Positions 44,385 to 52,816 of a DNA stretch of 64,000 nt are shown here, piece after piece. Position 1 is the stretch's first letter, and each line of letters starts with the position of its first letter. The stretch is from an uncultured Lactobacillus sp. (GTDB lineage: Bacteria > Bacillota > Bacilli > Lactobacillales > Lactobacillaceae): contig NZ_CABUIW010000003.1 in NCBI RefSeq assembly GCF_902491705.1, forward strand, positions 1-64,000, written 5' to 3'. A program made the position numbers and the translations under genes. The notes below the pieces were generated by a model. That model was not told where the DNA came from, ran no database searches, and was given only the letters and a program-made list of their open reading frames with translations.

Positions 44385-45898
44385 TACTTATTAACCTCCT
44401 TAATAACCGCCTTGATGTCTACCTTACCGTTTTGAGAAATTGGTAATTTATCTTGGTAGACAAAGCGTTGTGGAAGCATGTAAGGCATAACGTTCTTAGC
44501 TAAGTCTTCACGAATTGCCTTAGTTAAAGCAGCTTCAGAGTGTTGACGCGCTACACCATCTTTTAATTCGATTTCTGCAACGATTTGCTTAACGGTGTGG
44601 TCTTTATTGTATTTTGGAGCTGCAACGCCATAACGGACATACTTGTTCTTAGTTAAGTAGAAGTTGATTTCTTCAAGTTCGATTCTGTAACCATTGAACT
44701 TGATTTGGAAGTCAATTCTACCGCGATAAAATAGTATATCGCCATCGAAGAATCCTGCATCCCCACTACGGTAGCTGCGGTATTTGTCGCCATCCTCTTG
44801 GAAGAAGGCAGCTTCAGTTTTTTCAGGGTTGTTCATATAACCCTTTGAAACGCTAGGACCACTAATAATAATTTCACCTTCGCCAGGTTTGTCACCCTTT
44901 GAAGTATCAATAGTAATCTTAGTGTCTTCTTTAACCTTACCGATTGGCAAACGGTCGTACTTTTTAAGCACTTCATCAGTAATTTCAACTTGCGTTACGG
45001 CAACTGTAGTTTCAGTTGGACCATAAGTGTTGAAGATATGACTGTCAGGAAATCTCTTCTTAAGCATATCTACTTCACTGTGTGGCAATTCCTCGCCGCA
45101 GAATAAGAAGTGACTTAAGTCTGGGTGATGTTCGCTATCAAAGGTCTTATCCAAGAAGCACATTTGTGCAAATGATGGAGTTGATACCCAAACATTAAAT
45201 TGCATCTTTGGCAAAGTTTGGAACAATTGACCAAAGTTTTGGGTAACATCATGTGGCAAGACCACAAGCTTACCTGCTGAAACAAGTGCAGGGTAAAGAC
45301 TCATGACTGACAAGTCGAATGAGTAAGGAGCTTGAGCCAAAAAGCTTGGGTGCTCTGGCAAGTTGAAGTCTGACAATTCCCAGTTTACAAAACTAAGCAA
45401 GTTATCATGACTGATTTGTACACCCTTAGGCTTACCAGTAGTACCTGAAGTGAAGATGATGTAGTAGTTTTCATCGCCTTCAACGAAGTTGTTTTCATCA
45501 ACTGTGAAGTCGCCGTCTTCAACTTCGCTAGCTTTAAGCACCTTAACGCTGTCTAAGTTAACGTTTGGCAATGGGTCAATTTCCAAAACCAATGGTGACT
45601 TTGAAACGTCTTGAATCATTGTTAAACGTTCAGCGTTTGAGTAACTAGCAATTGGAATATAAGCGTGACCTGTTTTAACACAGCCTAAGAAGCTAGCGAT
45701 CATTTCAAACGTTTGGCCACCCCAGATCATGATTGGAGCATGTTCTGGGATATCCATACTAGCAATCTTGTGTGCCCAAGCGTTTGAACGCTTCTTGAGG
45801 TCACCATATGTATTAATTTCGCCAAGATAATCGTAAACTACACGATCTGGTTCGTTTTCGGCTATCTCGTCAATCTTTTTAATAACGTTTTGAATCAT
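44384..45898 (-). CDS. dltA: D-alanine-D-alanyl carrier protein ligase DltA
   Basis: This 504-aa ANL-family adenylation enzyme activates D-alanine with ATP and loads it on DltC. Motifs present: P-loop YYIIFTSGTTGKPKGVQ, NTYGPTETTVAV (A5), and the YRSGDAGFFDGD region (A7), with the catalytic Lys near the C-terminus (ISQNGKVD). It is the first large gene of the operon, following dltX by 15 bases. Confidence 0.97.
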   Translation of the reverse strand: MIQNVIKKIDEIAENEPDRVVYDYLGEINTYGDLKKRSNAWAHKIASMDIPEHAPIMIWGGQTFEMIASFLGCVKTGHAYIPIASYSNAERLTMIQDVSKSPLVLEIDPLPNVNLDSVKVLKASEVEDGDFTVDENNFVEGDENYYIIFTSGTTGKPKGVQISHDNLLSFVNWELSDFNLPEHPSFLAQAPYSFDLSVMSLYPALVSAGKLVVLPHDVTQNFGQLFQTLPKMQFNVWVSTPSFAQMCFLDKTFDSEHHPDLSHFLFCGEELPHSEVDMLKKRFPDSHIFNTYGPTETTVAVTQVEITDEVLKKYDRLPIGKVKEDTKITIDTSKGDKPGEGEIIISGPSVSKGYMNNPEKTEAAFFQEDGDKYRSYRSGDAGFFDGDILFYRGRIDFQIKFNGYRIELEEINFYLTKNKYVRYGVAAPKYNKDHTVKQIVAEIELKDGVARQHSEAALTKAIREDLAKNVMPYMLPQRFVYQDKLPISQNGKVDIKAVIKEVNK

Positions 45899-45913
45899 CT
45901 GACAGCACCTACC

Positions 45914-46066
45914 TTAAAATTCGTTGTAAATGAAATGGACCGATGTAAGTCCACTGTATTCATACAAATAAATAAGGGCCATCAGGATTGCAAAATAAAC
46001 AATTGTCTTTAGGACAAATTTACCTATTGATTTGCCCCGAGAGTCAATTTTCGTTTTCTTATCCAT
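45914..46066 (-). CDS. dltX: Teichoic acid D-Ala incorporation-associated protein DltX
   Basis: This 50-aa single-span protein leads the dlt operon. It has a basic N-terminus (MDKKTKIDSRGK), one membrane helix (about residues 18-35) and the conserved C-terminal FIYNEF motif of DltX, which in other Firmicutes is needed for D-alanylation. GAGGGAG lies just before the ATG. It is short enough to be overlooked by length filters, but gene order and the C-terminal motif make the assignment firm. Confidence 0.93.
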   Translation of the reverse strand: MDKKTKIDSRGKSIGKFVLKTIVYFAILMALIYLYEYSGLTSVHFIYNEF

Positions 46067-46102
46067 TTTCTCTCCCTCAAGTAATATATTTTTTTACTTT
46101 GC

Positions 46103-46131
46103 CTTATATTACTACAAATAGTAATAATCAA
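46103..46131 (-). promoter_or_regulatory. dlt operon promoter with palindromic spacer
   Basis: Minus-strand -35 TTGATT (46126-46131), a 17-base spacer and -10 TATAAG (46103-46108). The spacer and adjoining base (46108-46125) make an inverted repeat, ATTACTA-CAAA-TAGTAAT, a likely operator. Confidence 0.6.
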
Positions 46132-46197
46132 CGCACTATCGCCATACATTTTAACAAATTTAAACTTTTTTGGGAATTTAATCTATACAATGAAAAA

Positions 46198-46506
46198 TCA
46201 AAAACCGTTTTCTTGCATTTTCTTACAATCTCGGTATGCAAAATATAATGGAATAAAAATTATAACGGCTACAAATATAAGAGCAAAAAGCATTAAACGC
46301 ATTACATTTTGTGGTTTAGTCCAGCGCTCACTTTTAGCTGTAGTTAACAAATACACAGCGAAAAGTACGATAATAATTAATTCACCTAAACAAAATAAAG
46401 AATGGGTTACTTGATACAAATATAAGTAAGTCGACGCTGGAAATAAGCAGAACCAGCCAGAAAAGCGCAAAAGGAAGAGCTCTTTTTTTCGATAATCTAC
46501 GTTCAT
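46198..46506 (-). CDS. Small membrane protein, unknown function
   Basis: The roughly 102-aa protein has about three predicted helices and a charged tail (YRDCKKMQENGF). I start at the ATG at 46506 because AAAGGA lies eight bases before it; an ATG five codons upstream has no site. It is 17 bases from the gene upstream on the same strand and probably co-transcribed. No family is recognised. Confidence 0.6.
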   Translation of the reverse strand: MNVDYRKKELFLLRFSGWFCLFPASTYLYLYQVTHSLFCLGELIIIVLFAVYLLTTAKSERWTKPQNVMRLMLFALIFVAVIIFIPLYFAYRDCKKMQENGF

Positions 46507-46523
46507 TATTTTTCCTTTCAAAA

Positions 46524-47660
46524 CTAGCTGCCAAACAAGGCATTAATATTCATCGATAGTATTCTATCCATTACTGTAATGCCTGGTCTAGCATAAATGC
46601 TTGAAGCAGATTCAAATACACAAAGTAGTTGTCCTTTATAAGCAGTAATTTGCTCTAAATATGGCGGCATTTCTACAACTAATTCCGCATTCTTTTCATC
46701 AAGCGCATTTAGTGCTGAGGTTGGGAAAACATACAACTTAGAATTATCGCTACCATAAGACTGACTTAAAAAGATCTTATCTTGATAAATAGCGATCCCT
46801 TGAATCTGCTTGTCCATTGATGTTTCACCAGTTGGATCAGACCACTGCAAAGTACCAGTAACTGACTTTACTTCATTATTAGTAATTGAACCCTTGTTTT
46901 TTCCGCTACGCGCAATTGAATATGCGGCAACTTTGCCGCGACCATACATGTTAAAAAAGCCGACGAACAGTTGACCGTCATAATAAGTAACAGTAGATGC
47001 TTTTTCAACAGCAGGAATAGCAATTTGGTGATTATACTTAATCGGGATTCGGCTGCCGTCTTTATAGGCTTCCATTTCCTTTAGTGAAAATGATGCTAAA
47101 GCCGATGACTTACCCATTTTGCTTGTTACCCAAATATTTTTTGCAACAGGATCATAAGCAATTCCACCTAAGTGAGGTCTGCCAGAAATCTGAATTGTCT
47201 TGATGTATTTGCCCGTCTTTTTGTCTAATACATAAACTACTGAGGCATGTTGGTGGTCACCATCATATGCTGTAAGCAAAATATACTTGCTAGCAACAGC
47301 GATCCCCTGCGGCGTCATTGCAGTTGCTGTATCATATTTTTTCTTAGAAAAATCATAGCTCTTAGTTGAAATTAAGCCGGGAATAACGAAGTCTTTACCA
47401 TCCCACGTTCTTGGCGGAACATAATTTGAGACCTTATTAATGAAAGAATAATTTTGACGCAAGGCTTTTTGGTAATTATCAAAATTGTGCCAAGCCGCAC
47501 TCGTACTAGTGCCATCCTTTGCTTTAACCACTTTTGGTCTTTCTTTAAGCATCTGCTGTTTTTGCCACCATTGATAGCCAAAATAGCCACCTGTGCCAAC
47601 TCCAGCTAACAAAAGGAATACTAAAAACAGACGCAAGATAAATCTGCCTATTCTCTTCAA
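46524..47660 (-). CDS. Membrane-anchored beta-propeller-like protein
   Basis: The 378-aa protein has an N-terminal membrane anchor (about residues 8-30) and a large extracellular domain of repeated short beta units such as GIAVASKYILLTAYDG, HLGGIAYDPVAKNIWVTSK and QIQGIAIYQDKIFLSQSYG, typical of a YncE/NHL-style beta-propeller. No enzymatic motif is seen. The start is TTG with AAGGGTG ahead. It may bind a surface ligand or glycan; this is a guess. It forms a two-gene unit with the downstream small membrane protein. Confidence 0.65.
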   Translation of the reverse strand: MKRIGRFILRLFLVFLLLAGVGTGGYFGYQWWQKQQMLKERPKVVKAKDGTSTSAAWHNFDNYQKALRQNYSFINKVSNYVPPRTWDGKDFVIPGLISTKSYDFSKKKYDTATAMTPQGIAVASKYILLTAYDGDHQHASVVYVLDKKTGKYIKTIQISGRPHLGGIAYDPVAKNIWVTSKMGKSSALASFSLKEMEAYKDGSRIPIKYNHQIAIPAVEKASTVTYYDGQLFVGFFNMYGRGKVAAYSIARSGKNKGSITNNEVKSVTGTLQWSDPTGETSMDKQIQGIAIYQDKIFLSQSYGSDNSKLYVFPTSALNALDEKNAELVVEMPPYLEQITAYKGQLLCVFESASSIYARPGITVMDRILSMNINALFGS

Positions 47661-47821
47661 AAAACTACACCCTTCTACTTTTCTTTTTGATCATGCTTTC
47701 CATTATAACTAAAAAATATTATTTTTCCGGAAAAGCGCATGAAATCAGGCTTTTTTAAAGAAAATATAGACTTTTTTATAAATAAAGTGCATTTCGTCAC
47801 ACTTTTTTCACAATTTCAGGT

Positions 47822-47994
47822 TATACTACTAAATGTAGTGAGGTAGAAAACATCTATCCATTACAACTCAACTTTTTTGTTTTTCATTCATACTCCTCCA
47901 AGTAAATAATGAAAATAAAAAGAATTGACTTACTCCAATTAGTCAATTTCATATCTATCCCTTTCGGCTCACGTGCGTTGCGTGGGCTTTTCTT
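47822..47994 (+). ncRNA. csRNA/LhrC-like candidate small RNA, copy 1
   Basis: A -10 TATACT (47822-47827) precedes a 5' hairpin GTAGTG/CATTAC (47835-47864), a U-rich stretch, then TTCATTCATACTCCTCC (47883-47899), complementary to a Shine-Dalgarno plus start codon. A second hairpin AATTGACT/AGTCAATT (47923-47948) shows ACTCC in its loop. The terminator is GCTCACG/CGTGGGC with T run (47967-47994). The same architecture recurs in copy 2, 260 bases downstream. No family member of this exact sequence is known to me. Confidence 0.65.
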
Positions 47995-48085
47995 ATGCCT
48001 AAAAAAGCCTTCTTAAATAGTTCGCAAGCAAATCTTTACCTTTTCATAATAATTTGAACATTTTTAATTCACATTTACTCTGTAG

Positions 48086-48215
48086 TATATAAATCGTAGC
48101 AAGGCGGTAGAAACTTGCTACAATACTCCCACTTTTTTATTTCATTCATTCTTACTCCTCCAAAGTAGATGAAACTAATAAGGTTCGCAAAATTTTGCGA
48201 GCCTTTTCCTTTTTT
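48086..48215 (+). ncRNA. csRNA/LhrC-like candidate small RNA, copy 2
   Basis: A -10-like TATATA (48086-48091), a 5' hairpin GTAGCAAG/CTTGCTAC (48096-48121), then CTCCC, a T run, and TTCATTCATTCTTACTCCTC (48141-48160) complementary to Shine-Dalgarno plus AUG. The terminator is GGTTCGCAAAA/TTTTGCGAGCC with a T run (48182-48215). It aligns with copy 1 through hairpin, linker and anti-SD part. The rest of the 589-base gap (47661-48249) holds no gene that I can support. Confidence 0.65.
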
Positions 48216-48249
48216 CTAGTATAATTTTAGGTAGAAAAGAGGCGCTTTC

Positions 48250-48720
48250 ATGTTTTCACCATCCATCAAACATTTAATTGAAGAAAAATCAGGATCGTTT
48301 TTGATTCCTGCTAGTCGGATTGCCTTTGTGCAAGACGACAACCCGCTCTACCACGCGTTTTTAATTCTAACCAAAGTAAAATATTCCAAAATTCCGGTTT
48401 TAGACAAAGATAGAAAAGTAGTCGGTTTGCTTAGCTTATCTATGATTACAGACAAGATGCTGACAAACGACGCAATTTCTACCGCACCACTTGATACTTT
48501 AAAGGTAAAAGATGTGATGCAAACAGACTTTGATAAAATAAATTATATTGAGACTACGCTTGAAACTCAGCTGCATTTATTGATTAACAATGCCTTTTTA
48601 CCGGTTGTTGATGATCGCGGCGTCTTCCAAGGACTTCTCACTAGACGTGAATGGATCAAGGCCTTTAACTATGTAGTTCACACTTATGATAAGCACTACG
48701 AATCTAAAAAAATAAAATAA
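48250..48720 (+). CDS. cbpB: Cyclic-di-AMP-binding CBS-domain protein CbpB
   Basis: The 156-aa protein consists of two CBS motifs (about residues 20-75 and 85-145) with the start SIKHLIEEKSGSFLIPASRIAFVQDDNPLYHAFLIL typical of CbpB/YkuL. CbpB binds c-di-AMP and, in Listeria, activates the (p)ppGpp synthetase Rel when c-di-AMP is low. The role in this species is inferred. GAGG precedes the ATG. It lies just past the tandem small RNAs, whose second terminator ends 34 bases before it. Confidence 0.85.
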   Translation: MFSPSIKHLIEEKSGSFLIPASRIAFVQDDNPLYHAFLILTKVKYSKIPVLDKDRKVVGLLSLSMITDKMLTNDAISTAPLDTLKVKDVMQTDFDKINYIETTLETQLHLLINNAFLPVVDDRGVFQGLLTRREWIKAFNYVVHTYDKHYESKKIK

Positions 48721-48722
48721 CG

Positions 48723-48757
48723 AAAAACGGCTTGAATAAAGGGTTCAAGCCGTTTTC
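48723..48757 (+). terminator. Terminator after cbpB
   Basis: AAAACGGCTTGAA pairs with TTCAAGCCGTTTT around a seven-base loop. Confidence 0.85.
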
Positions 48758-48852
48758 ATTTGTGAAACATCATAAAACTGTTCCATATTTCAAAAGAATG
48801 TTACAATGTGCTGAGTAGAGTATTATTACAAGCTTTTTTGGAGGTTTGAACT

Positions 48853-50787
48853 ATGAAACGTCAATGGAAATTTATTGTCGTTTTAATTGCCGGGGTAATA
48901 AGTTTAATCCTAGAATTTGGCATGCACGCTTCAACATTGTTCACCACGCCACTTTTGGGTTTAAAGATGAATCCTCAAGCAATTATTATCGATATCCTTG
49001 GTATTTGGATTTCCGTTCTTCTTTTAATGGAGATATTCGAAGATTGGAAATCCGGTCGTTATGGTGTTGATATCCTTGGTATTTGGATTTCCGTTCTTCT
49101 TTTAATGGAGATATTCGAAGATTGGAAATCCGGTCGTTATGGTGTTGATATCCTTGCTGTTATCGCAATTGTTTCTACCATTCTAATTAATAATTACTGG
49201 GCTGAATGGATGATCTTGGTAATGTCCACTGGTGGCGAAACACTTGAGGACTATGCTACAGGTCAAGCCAGCAAGGAATTGCGTTCACTTTTGAACAACA
49301 CTCCTCGTATCGCTAACAAACTCATTAACGGCAAAATTACTGAAGTTAACGTTGATGAATTAAAAGTCGGCGATACCGTTTTGATCAAACCTGGCCAACA
49401 AGTCCCTGTTGATGGGGAAATTGTTAAAGGTGTTTCAAGTTTTGACCAATCATCACTTACTGGTGAATCCGTTCCTGTATCTAAAAAGCCTGGCGACAAC
49501 TTAATGTCAGGTTCAGTCAACGGGGATGCCGCAGTAGAAATGAAAGTAACTAAGGAAGCTAAGGACTCTGAATATCAGTCTATTGTTGCTTTAGTTAAGT
49601 CTTCTCAAGCTCAACCTGCTAAGTTTGTTAAGATGGCTGACCGTTATGCCGTACCATTTACAATTATTTCATTGATTATTGGTGGTGTTGCATGGGCCGT
49701 TTCTGGGGATGCAACAAGATTCGCAGAAGTTATGGTTGTTGCTTCACCTTGTCCACTTTTGATTGCTGCACCTGTTGCCTTAGTCAGTGGTATGAGTTCA
49801 ATGTCAGCTCACCACATTATTGTTAAGTCAGGTCCAACTCTTGAAAAGTTGGCTCGTGCTAAGACTTTTGCCTTTGATAAGACTGGTACTTTAACTGAAA
49901 ATCAACTGGTTGTTGATCAAATTGTTCCTGCAAATGATTCTATTTCTAAGGATGAATTGCAAAGCCTTGCAGCTAGTGTTGAACAACAATCTAGTCACGT
50001 TATCGCTAGTTCACTTGTTAAGGCAACTAACAAAGACTTAATCAAGCCTGTAACCAATTTAAAGGAAACTACCGCTCAAGGTGTTGAAGGCGATGTTGAT
50101 GGCAAGCACGTTATGGTCGGTAAACTTAAATTCGTTGCACCTGATCATGAAAAACTCAATGTTAACTCCACTGCAGTTTATGTATCAATCAACAATGAAT
50201 TCGCTGGCTACATTACCTTGATGGACAAGATGCGTCCAGAAACTCCTGATACTATTGCTAAGCTTCGTAAGCAAGGCGCTGAAGATATCATGATGCTTAC
50301 TGGTGACCACGAACAAGTTGCCAAGAAGGTTGGTAAAGAAGCTGGCATTACCGATGTTCGTGCTGATCTTTTGCCATCAGAAAAAATTAAGGCTATTAAA
50401 GAAGTGCCAAAAGACTTGCGTCCTGTCGTTATGACTGGTGACGGTGTTAACGACGCACCAAGTTTAACTGCTGCTGACGTTGGTATCGCTATGGGTGCTA
50501 AGGGTGCAACCGCTGCTAGTGAAAGTGCTGACGCCGTTATCATGGTTAACGATTTGTCCAAGATTAACGATGCTGTTGCTATTTCTAAGCACACCATGAA
50601 GGTTGCCAACATCGACGTTTTAACTGCTATCGGTATTGTTATCATCATCGAATTGATTGCCTTTACTGGTGTCATCCCTGCCTTTTGGGGTGCTATCTTA
50701 CAGGAAGTTGTCGACATGATTACTATCAGTTTGGGACTTCTTGCTAAGACTACACCAAGCAAAAAACAATTTGGACTTGAAGAATAG
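48853..50787 (+). CDS. P1B-type heavy-metal P-type ATPase with internal duplication
   Basis: This 644-aa metal-translocating ATPase has TGES (203-206), an SPCPLL membrane metal motif (298-303), phosphorylation site DKTGT (Asp342) and a hinge GDGVNDAPSL. The SPC motif, rather than CPC, fits the P1B-4 type (cobalt, iron or zinc efflux). There is no N-terminal metal-binding domain. Residues 47-72 are repeated exactly as 73-98 by a perfect 78-bp tandem duplication that adds one membrane helix and loop to the N-terminal bundle. Function with this insert is uncertain. GGAGG precedes the ATG. Confidence 0.92.
   Translation: MKRQWKFIVVLIAGVISLILEFGMHASTLFTTPLLGLKMNPQAIIIDILGIWISVLLLMEIFEDWKSGRYGVDILGIWISVLLLMEIFEDWKSGRYGVDILAVIAIVSTILINNYWAEWMILVMSTGGETLEDYATGQASKELRSLLNNTPRIANKLINGKITEVNVDELKVGDTVLIKPGQQVPVDGEIVKGVSSFDQSSLTGESVPVSKKPGDNLMSGSVNGDAAVEMKVTKEAKDSEYQSIVALVKSSQAQPAKFVKMADRYAVPFTIISLIIGGVAWAVSGDATRFAEVMVVASPCPLLIAAPVALVSGMSSMSAHHIIVKSGPTLEKLARAKTFAFDKTGTLTENQLVVDQIVPANDSISKDELQSLAASVEQQSSHVIASSLVKATNKDLIKPVTNLKETTAQGVEGDVDGKHVMVGKLKFVAPDHEKLNVNSTAVYVSINNEFAGYITLMDKMRPETPDTIAKLRKQGAEDIMMLTGDHEQVAKKVGKEAGITDVRADLLPSEKIKAIKEVPKDLRPVVMTGDGVNDAPSLTAADVGIAMGAKGATAASESADAVIMVNDLSKINDAVAISKHTMKVANIDVLTAIGIVIIIELIAFTGVIPAFWGAILQEVVDMITISLGLLAKTTPSKKQFGLEE
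48991..49156 (+). repeat. Exact 78-bp in-frame tandem repeat within the P-type ATPase gene
   Basis: Unit 1 spans 48991-49068 and unit 2 spans 49069-49146, identical base for base; the first ten bases GATATCCTTG recur again at 49147-49156. The pattern shows a duplication between 10-bp direct repeats. Each unit encodes 26 residues from DILGIWISVLLL to SGRYGV. Confidence 0.97.
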
Positions 50788-50836
50788 TAAGATTTACTAC
50801 TTAGATTTGCATCAAGTTTAAAAAACAATTAAAATT

Positions 50837-50874
50837 AAACTCAACTAAATATTTACTTAGTGGTTGGGTTTTTA
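50837..50874 (+). terminator. Terminator after the P-type ATPase gene
   Basis: AAACTCAACTAA pairs with TTAGTGGTTGGGTTT (G-T pairs included), then a T run. Confidence 0.75.
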
Positions 50875-50882
50875 TCACAATA

Positions 50883-50935
50883 AAAACTTTCAAGATTTGC
50901 TTCTTTGGGTCAAGAAGCGCTTGAAAGTTTTTTTG
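50883..50935 (+). terminator. Strong hairpin terminator just upstream of the antiporter gene
   Basis: AAAACTTTCAAG pairs with CTTGAAAGTTTT, enclosing a further GCTTCTT/AAGAAGC stem, followed by TTTTTTT. It ends 23 bases before the antiporter start, after another terminator only nine bases upstream. It may act as an attenuator. Confidence 0.7.
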
Positions 50936-50957
50936 CTTTCATAAGGGGGATTGATCT

Positions 50958-52127
50958 ATGCATTTTCTAGGAGAACTTATTTTAATTCTTTTAACGACAG
51001 TATTGCTTGGGCAATTATTTGCTCGTTTTAACATGCCTGCAGTTATCGGACAGCTTTTGTCCGGAATTTTACTCGGACCCGCTATTTTAAATTGGATTCA
51101 TCCAAATGAAATCATTAGTTTATTTTCTGAGTTTGGCGTCATCTTATTGATGTTTTTAGCCGGGCTTGAAAGTGACTTAGACCTACTGAAGAAATACTTC
51201 AAATTAAGCTTCACTGTTGCAAGTGTCGGCGTCATTTTACCAGTTGTATTTATGGGACTTGCCAGCTATTTCTTTGGCATGAAGCCACTTGAATCACTCT
51301 TTATCGGAATTGTCTTTGCGGCAACTAGTGTTTCCATTTCGGTTGTAGTACTTCAAGAAGCACATCAGCTACATACGCGTGCCGGTACAGCCATTTTAGG
51401 AGCCGCTGTGGTTGATGATATCTTAGCTGTGGTAGTTTTAAGTTTGTTCACTACATTCAGCCACGAAGGCGGCAAGAGCGGTTTAACCAACAACTTCTTT
51501 ATCAACATCTTAATCGAGATCGTTTACTTCGTCGTTGTATGGGTAATCTTCAAATTTGTTGCGCCATACTTCATGAAGGTTTCTGAAAAGATTTCAGTTG
51601 ATTATTCAGTCGTTATCGGCTCTCTCGTTTTGGCATTAACTATGGCCTGGGCTGCAGACTTTGTTGGTTTATCAGCTGTTGTGGGTGCCTTCTTTGGCGG
51701 TTTAGCAATTAGACAAACACCGCAACACAAAGAAGTTCAATCTTCAGTTTCCGCAATTGGTTACTCAATTTTCATCCCTGTATTTTTCGCTGATATTGGT
51801 CTTTCAATGACTTTTGCCAGTTTCTTCAAAGATATCTGGTTCATCATTGCAATGACTGTCTTGGCCGTTTTATCTAAGTTCTGGGCTGGTAAATACTCCA
51901 GTGAGGTATTCGGCTTCACCAAAAACGAAGGTAACATCGTAGGTGCCGGAATGGTCTCACGTGGTGAAGTAGCCTTGATTGTTGCGCAAATCGGTATTAC
52001 GCACCATCTATTCCCAGAAGATATTTACTCAAGTTTAATTCTAGTAATTATCGTGACAACGGTGATCTCACCATTTATCTTGAACCACTTCATTAAGAAG
52101 AGCACACAAGATACCGAATTTATGTAG
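50958..52127 (+). CDS. Cation:proton antiporter (CPA2 family)
   Basis: The 389-aa protein has about twelve helices and matches CPA2/Kef-type sodium or potassium:proton antiporters. Visible segments are GQLLSGILLGPAIL, LAGLESDLDLLKKY, FAATSVSISVVVLQE and the ion-binding AAVVDDILAVVVLS with two adjacent Asp residues. There is no C-terminal TrkA_N domain, so it resembles NapA rather than KefB/C. It would serve pH and salt homeostasis in an acid-producing bacterium. AAGGGGGA precedes the ATG. Confidence 0.9.
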   Translation: MHFLGELILILLTTVLLGQLFARFNMPAVIGQLLSGILLGPAILNWIHPNEIISLFSEFGVILLMFLAGLESDLDLLKKYFKLSFTVASVGVILPVVFMGLASYFFGMKPLESLFIGIVFAATSVSISVVVLQEAHQLHTRAGTAILGAAVVDDILAVVVLSLFTTFSHEGGKSGLTNNFFINILIEIVYFVVVWVIFKFVAPYFMKVSEKISVDYSVVIGSLVLALTMAWAADFVGLSAVVGAFFGGLAIRQTPQHKEVQSSVSAIGYSIFIPVFFADIGLSMTFASFFKDIWFIIAMTVLAVLSKFWAGKYSSEVFGFTKNEGNIVGAGMVSRGEVALIVAQIGITHHLFPEDIYSSLILVIIVTTVISPFILNHFIKKSTQDTEFM

Positions 52128-52156
52128 AAAAAGCTGAGCAATGCTCAGCTTTTTTA
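52126..52156. terminator. Terminator between antiporter and DUF4097 genes
   Basis: AAAAAGCTGAGCA pairs with TGCTCAGCTTTTT with A and T runs outside. It lies between convergent genes. Confidence 0.88.
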
Positions 52157-52807
52157 ATTTACTGCAATATTTCCGTTTGAAGTATCAATGCTTAAAGTGT
52201 TATCTGCTTCAGCATTCTTTTCAAAATCTTGGGACTCATTCTTTCCTCCAAAAGTTACATGACCATTTGAAGTAGATAAATCAAATCCTTCCGCATTACT
52301 TTTTCCGACCCTGATTGAGCCATTAGAAGAATCAATTTCAAAACCATTTTTAGTAGTTAATTTATTTAGATTGACCCTGCCGTTCGAAGTATCAATTGAC
52401 CCTTTTTGTACCTTCAAATTATCAATCGAGACATTGCCATTTGAAGTGTCTATCGATACAGACTTATATTCTTTTGCCGGCATTTCAATGATTAATTCCT
52501 GCTTTAGACTTTTTATATTAAAAAGACTGCCGTTAATTACTACTGACTTTTCTGGTGACTTAACAGTTAAAACATGATTTTCTACCTTTACTGATGGCTT
52601 TAACTTCTTTTGACCAATGTAACGTACACTGCAATATTTGCCCGTTACGATTCTTATATTGTCTGCAGAACTATCAACTTCTAATTGATTAAATGGTTCT
52701 ATTGGATACTCTTTGGTAATTGCTTCATCTACATTATTTTGCTTAAACATATAGTACCCACCTGCAAGCAGTACACAAATAATTACTAAAACCCACATTT
52801 TCTTCAT
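52154..52807 (-). CDS. Membrane-anchored DUF4097-type beta-repeat protein
   Basis: The 217-aa protein has one N-terminal helix (about 4-20), then a stack of short beta repeats with the motif (I/L)DTSNG(N/R)(V/I), seen at least five times from about residue 117 to the end. This is the DUF4097 beta-solenoid seen in LiaG-like proteins near stress-response genes. Function is unknown; it may scaffold at the outer membrane face. It directly follows the ABC transporter gene by nine bases, so is likely co-transcribed under the Rgg-type regulator. Confidence 0.75.
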   Translation of the reverse strand: MKKMWVLVIICVLLAGGYYMFKQNNVDEAITKEYPIEPFNQLEVDSSADNIRIVTGKYCSVRYIGQKKLKPSVKVENHVLTVKSPEKSVVINGSLFNIKSLKQELIIEMPAKEYKSVSIDTSNGNVSIDNLKVQKGSIDTSNGRVNLNKLTTKNGFEIDSSNGSIRVGKSNAEGFDLSTSNGHVTFGGKNESQDFEKNAEADNTLSIDTSNGNIAVN

Positions 52808-52816
52808 TCCCTTCTC

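Noticed and set aside
48077..48151. A 24-codon minus-strand reading frame with a perfect GGAGGAG site opposite small RNA copy 2, and a much shorter one opposite copy 1
   Set aside because: The frame is not kept between the two homologous copies (stop after seven or eight codons in copy 1), while hairpins, linkers and terminators are kept on the plus strand. The apparent ribosome site is simply the complement of the anti-Shine-Dalgarno segment.
49263..49520. Long reading frames on the opposite strand of the P-type ATPase and other large genes
   Set aside because: They are shadows of strongly coding genes, with no ribosome sites and no recognisable domains.
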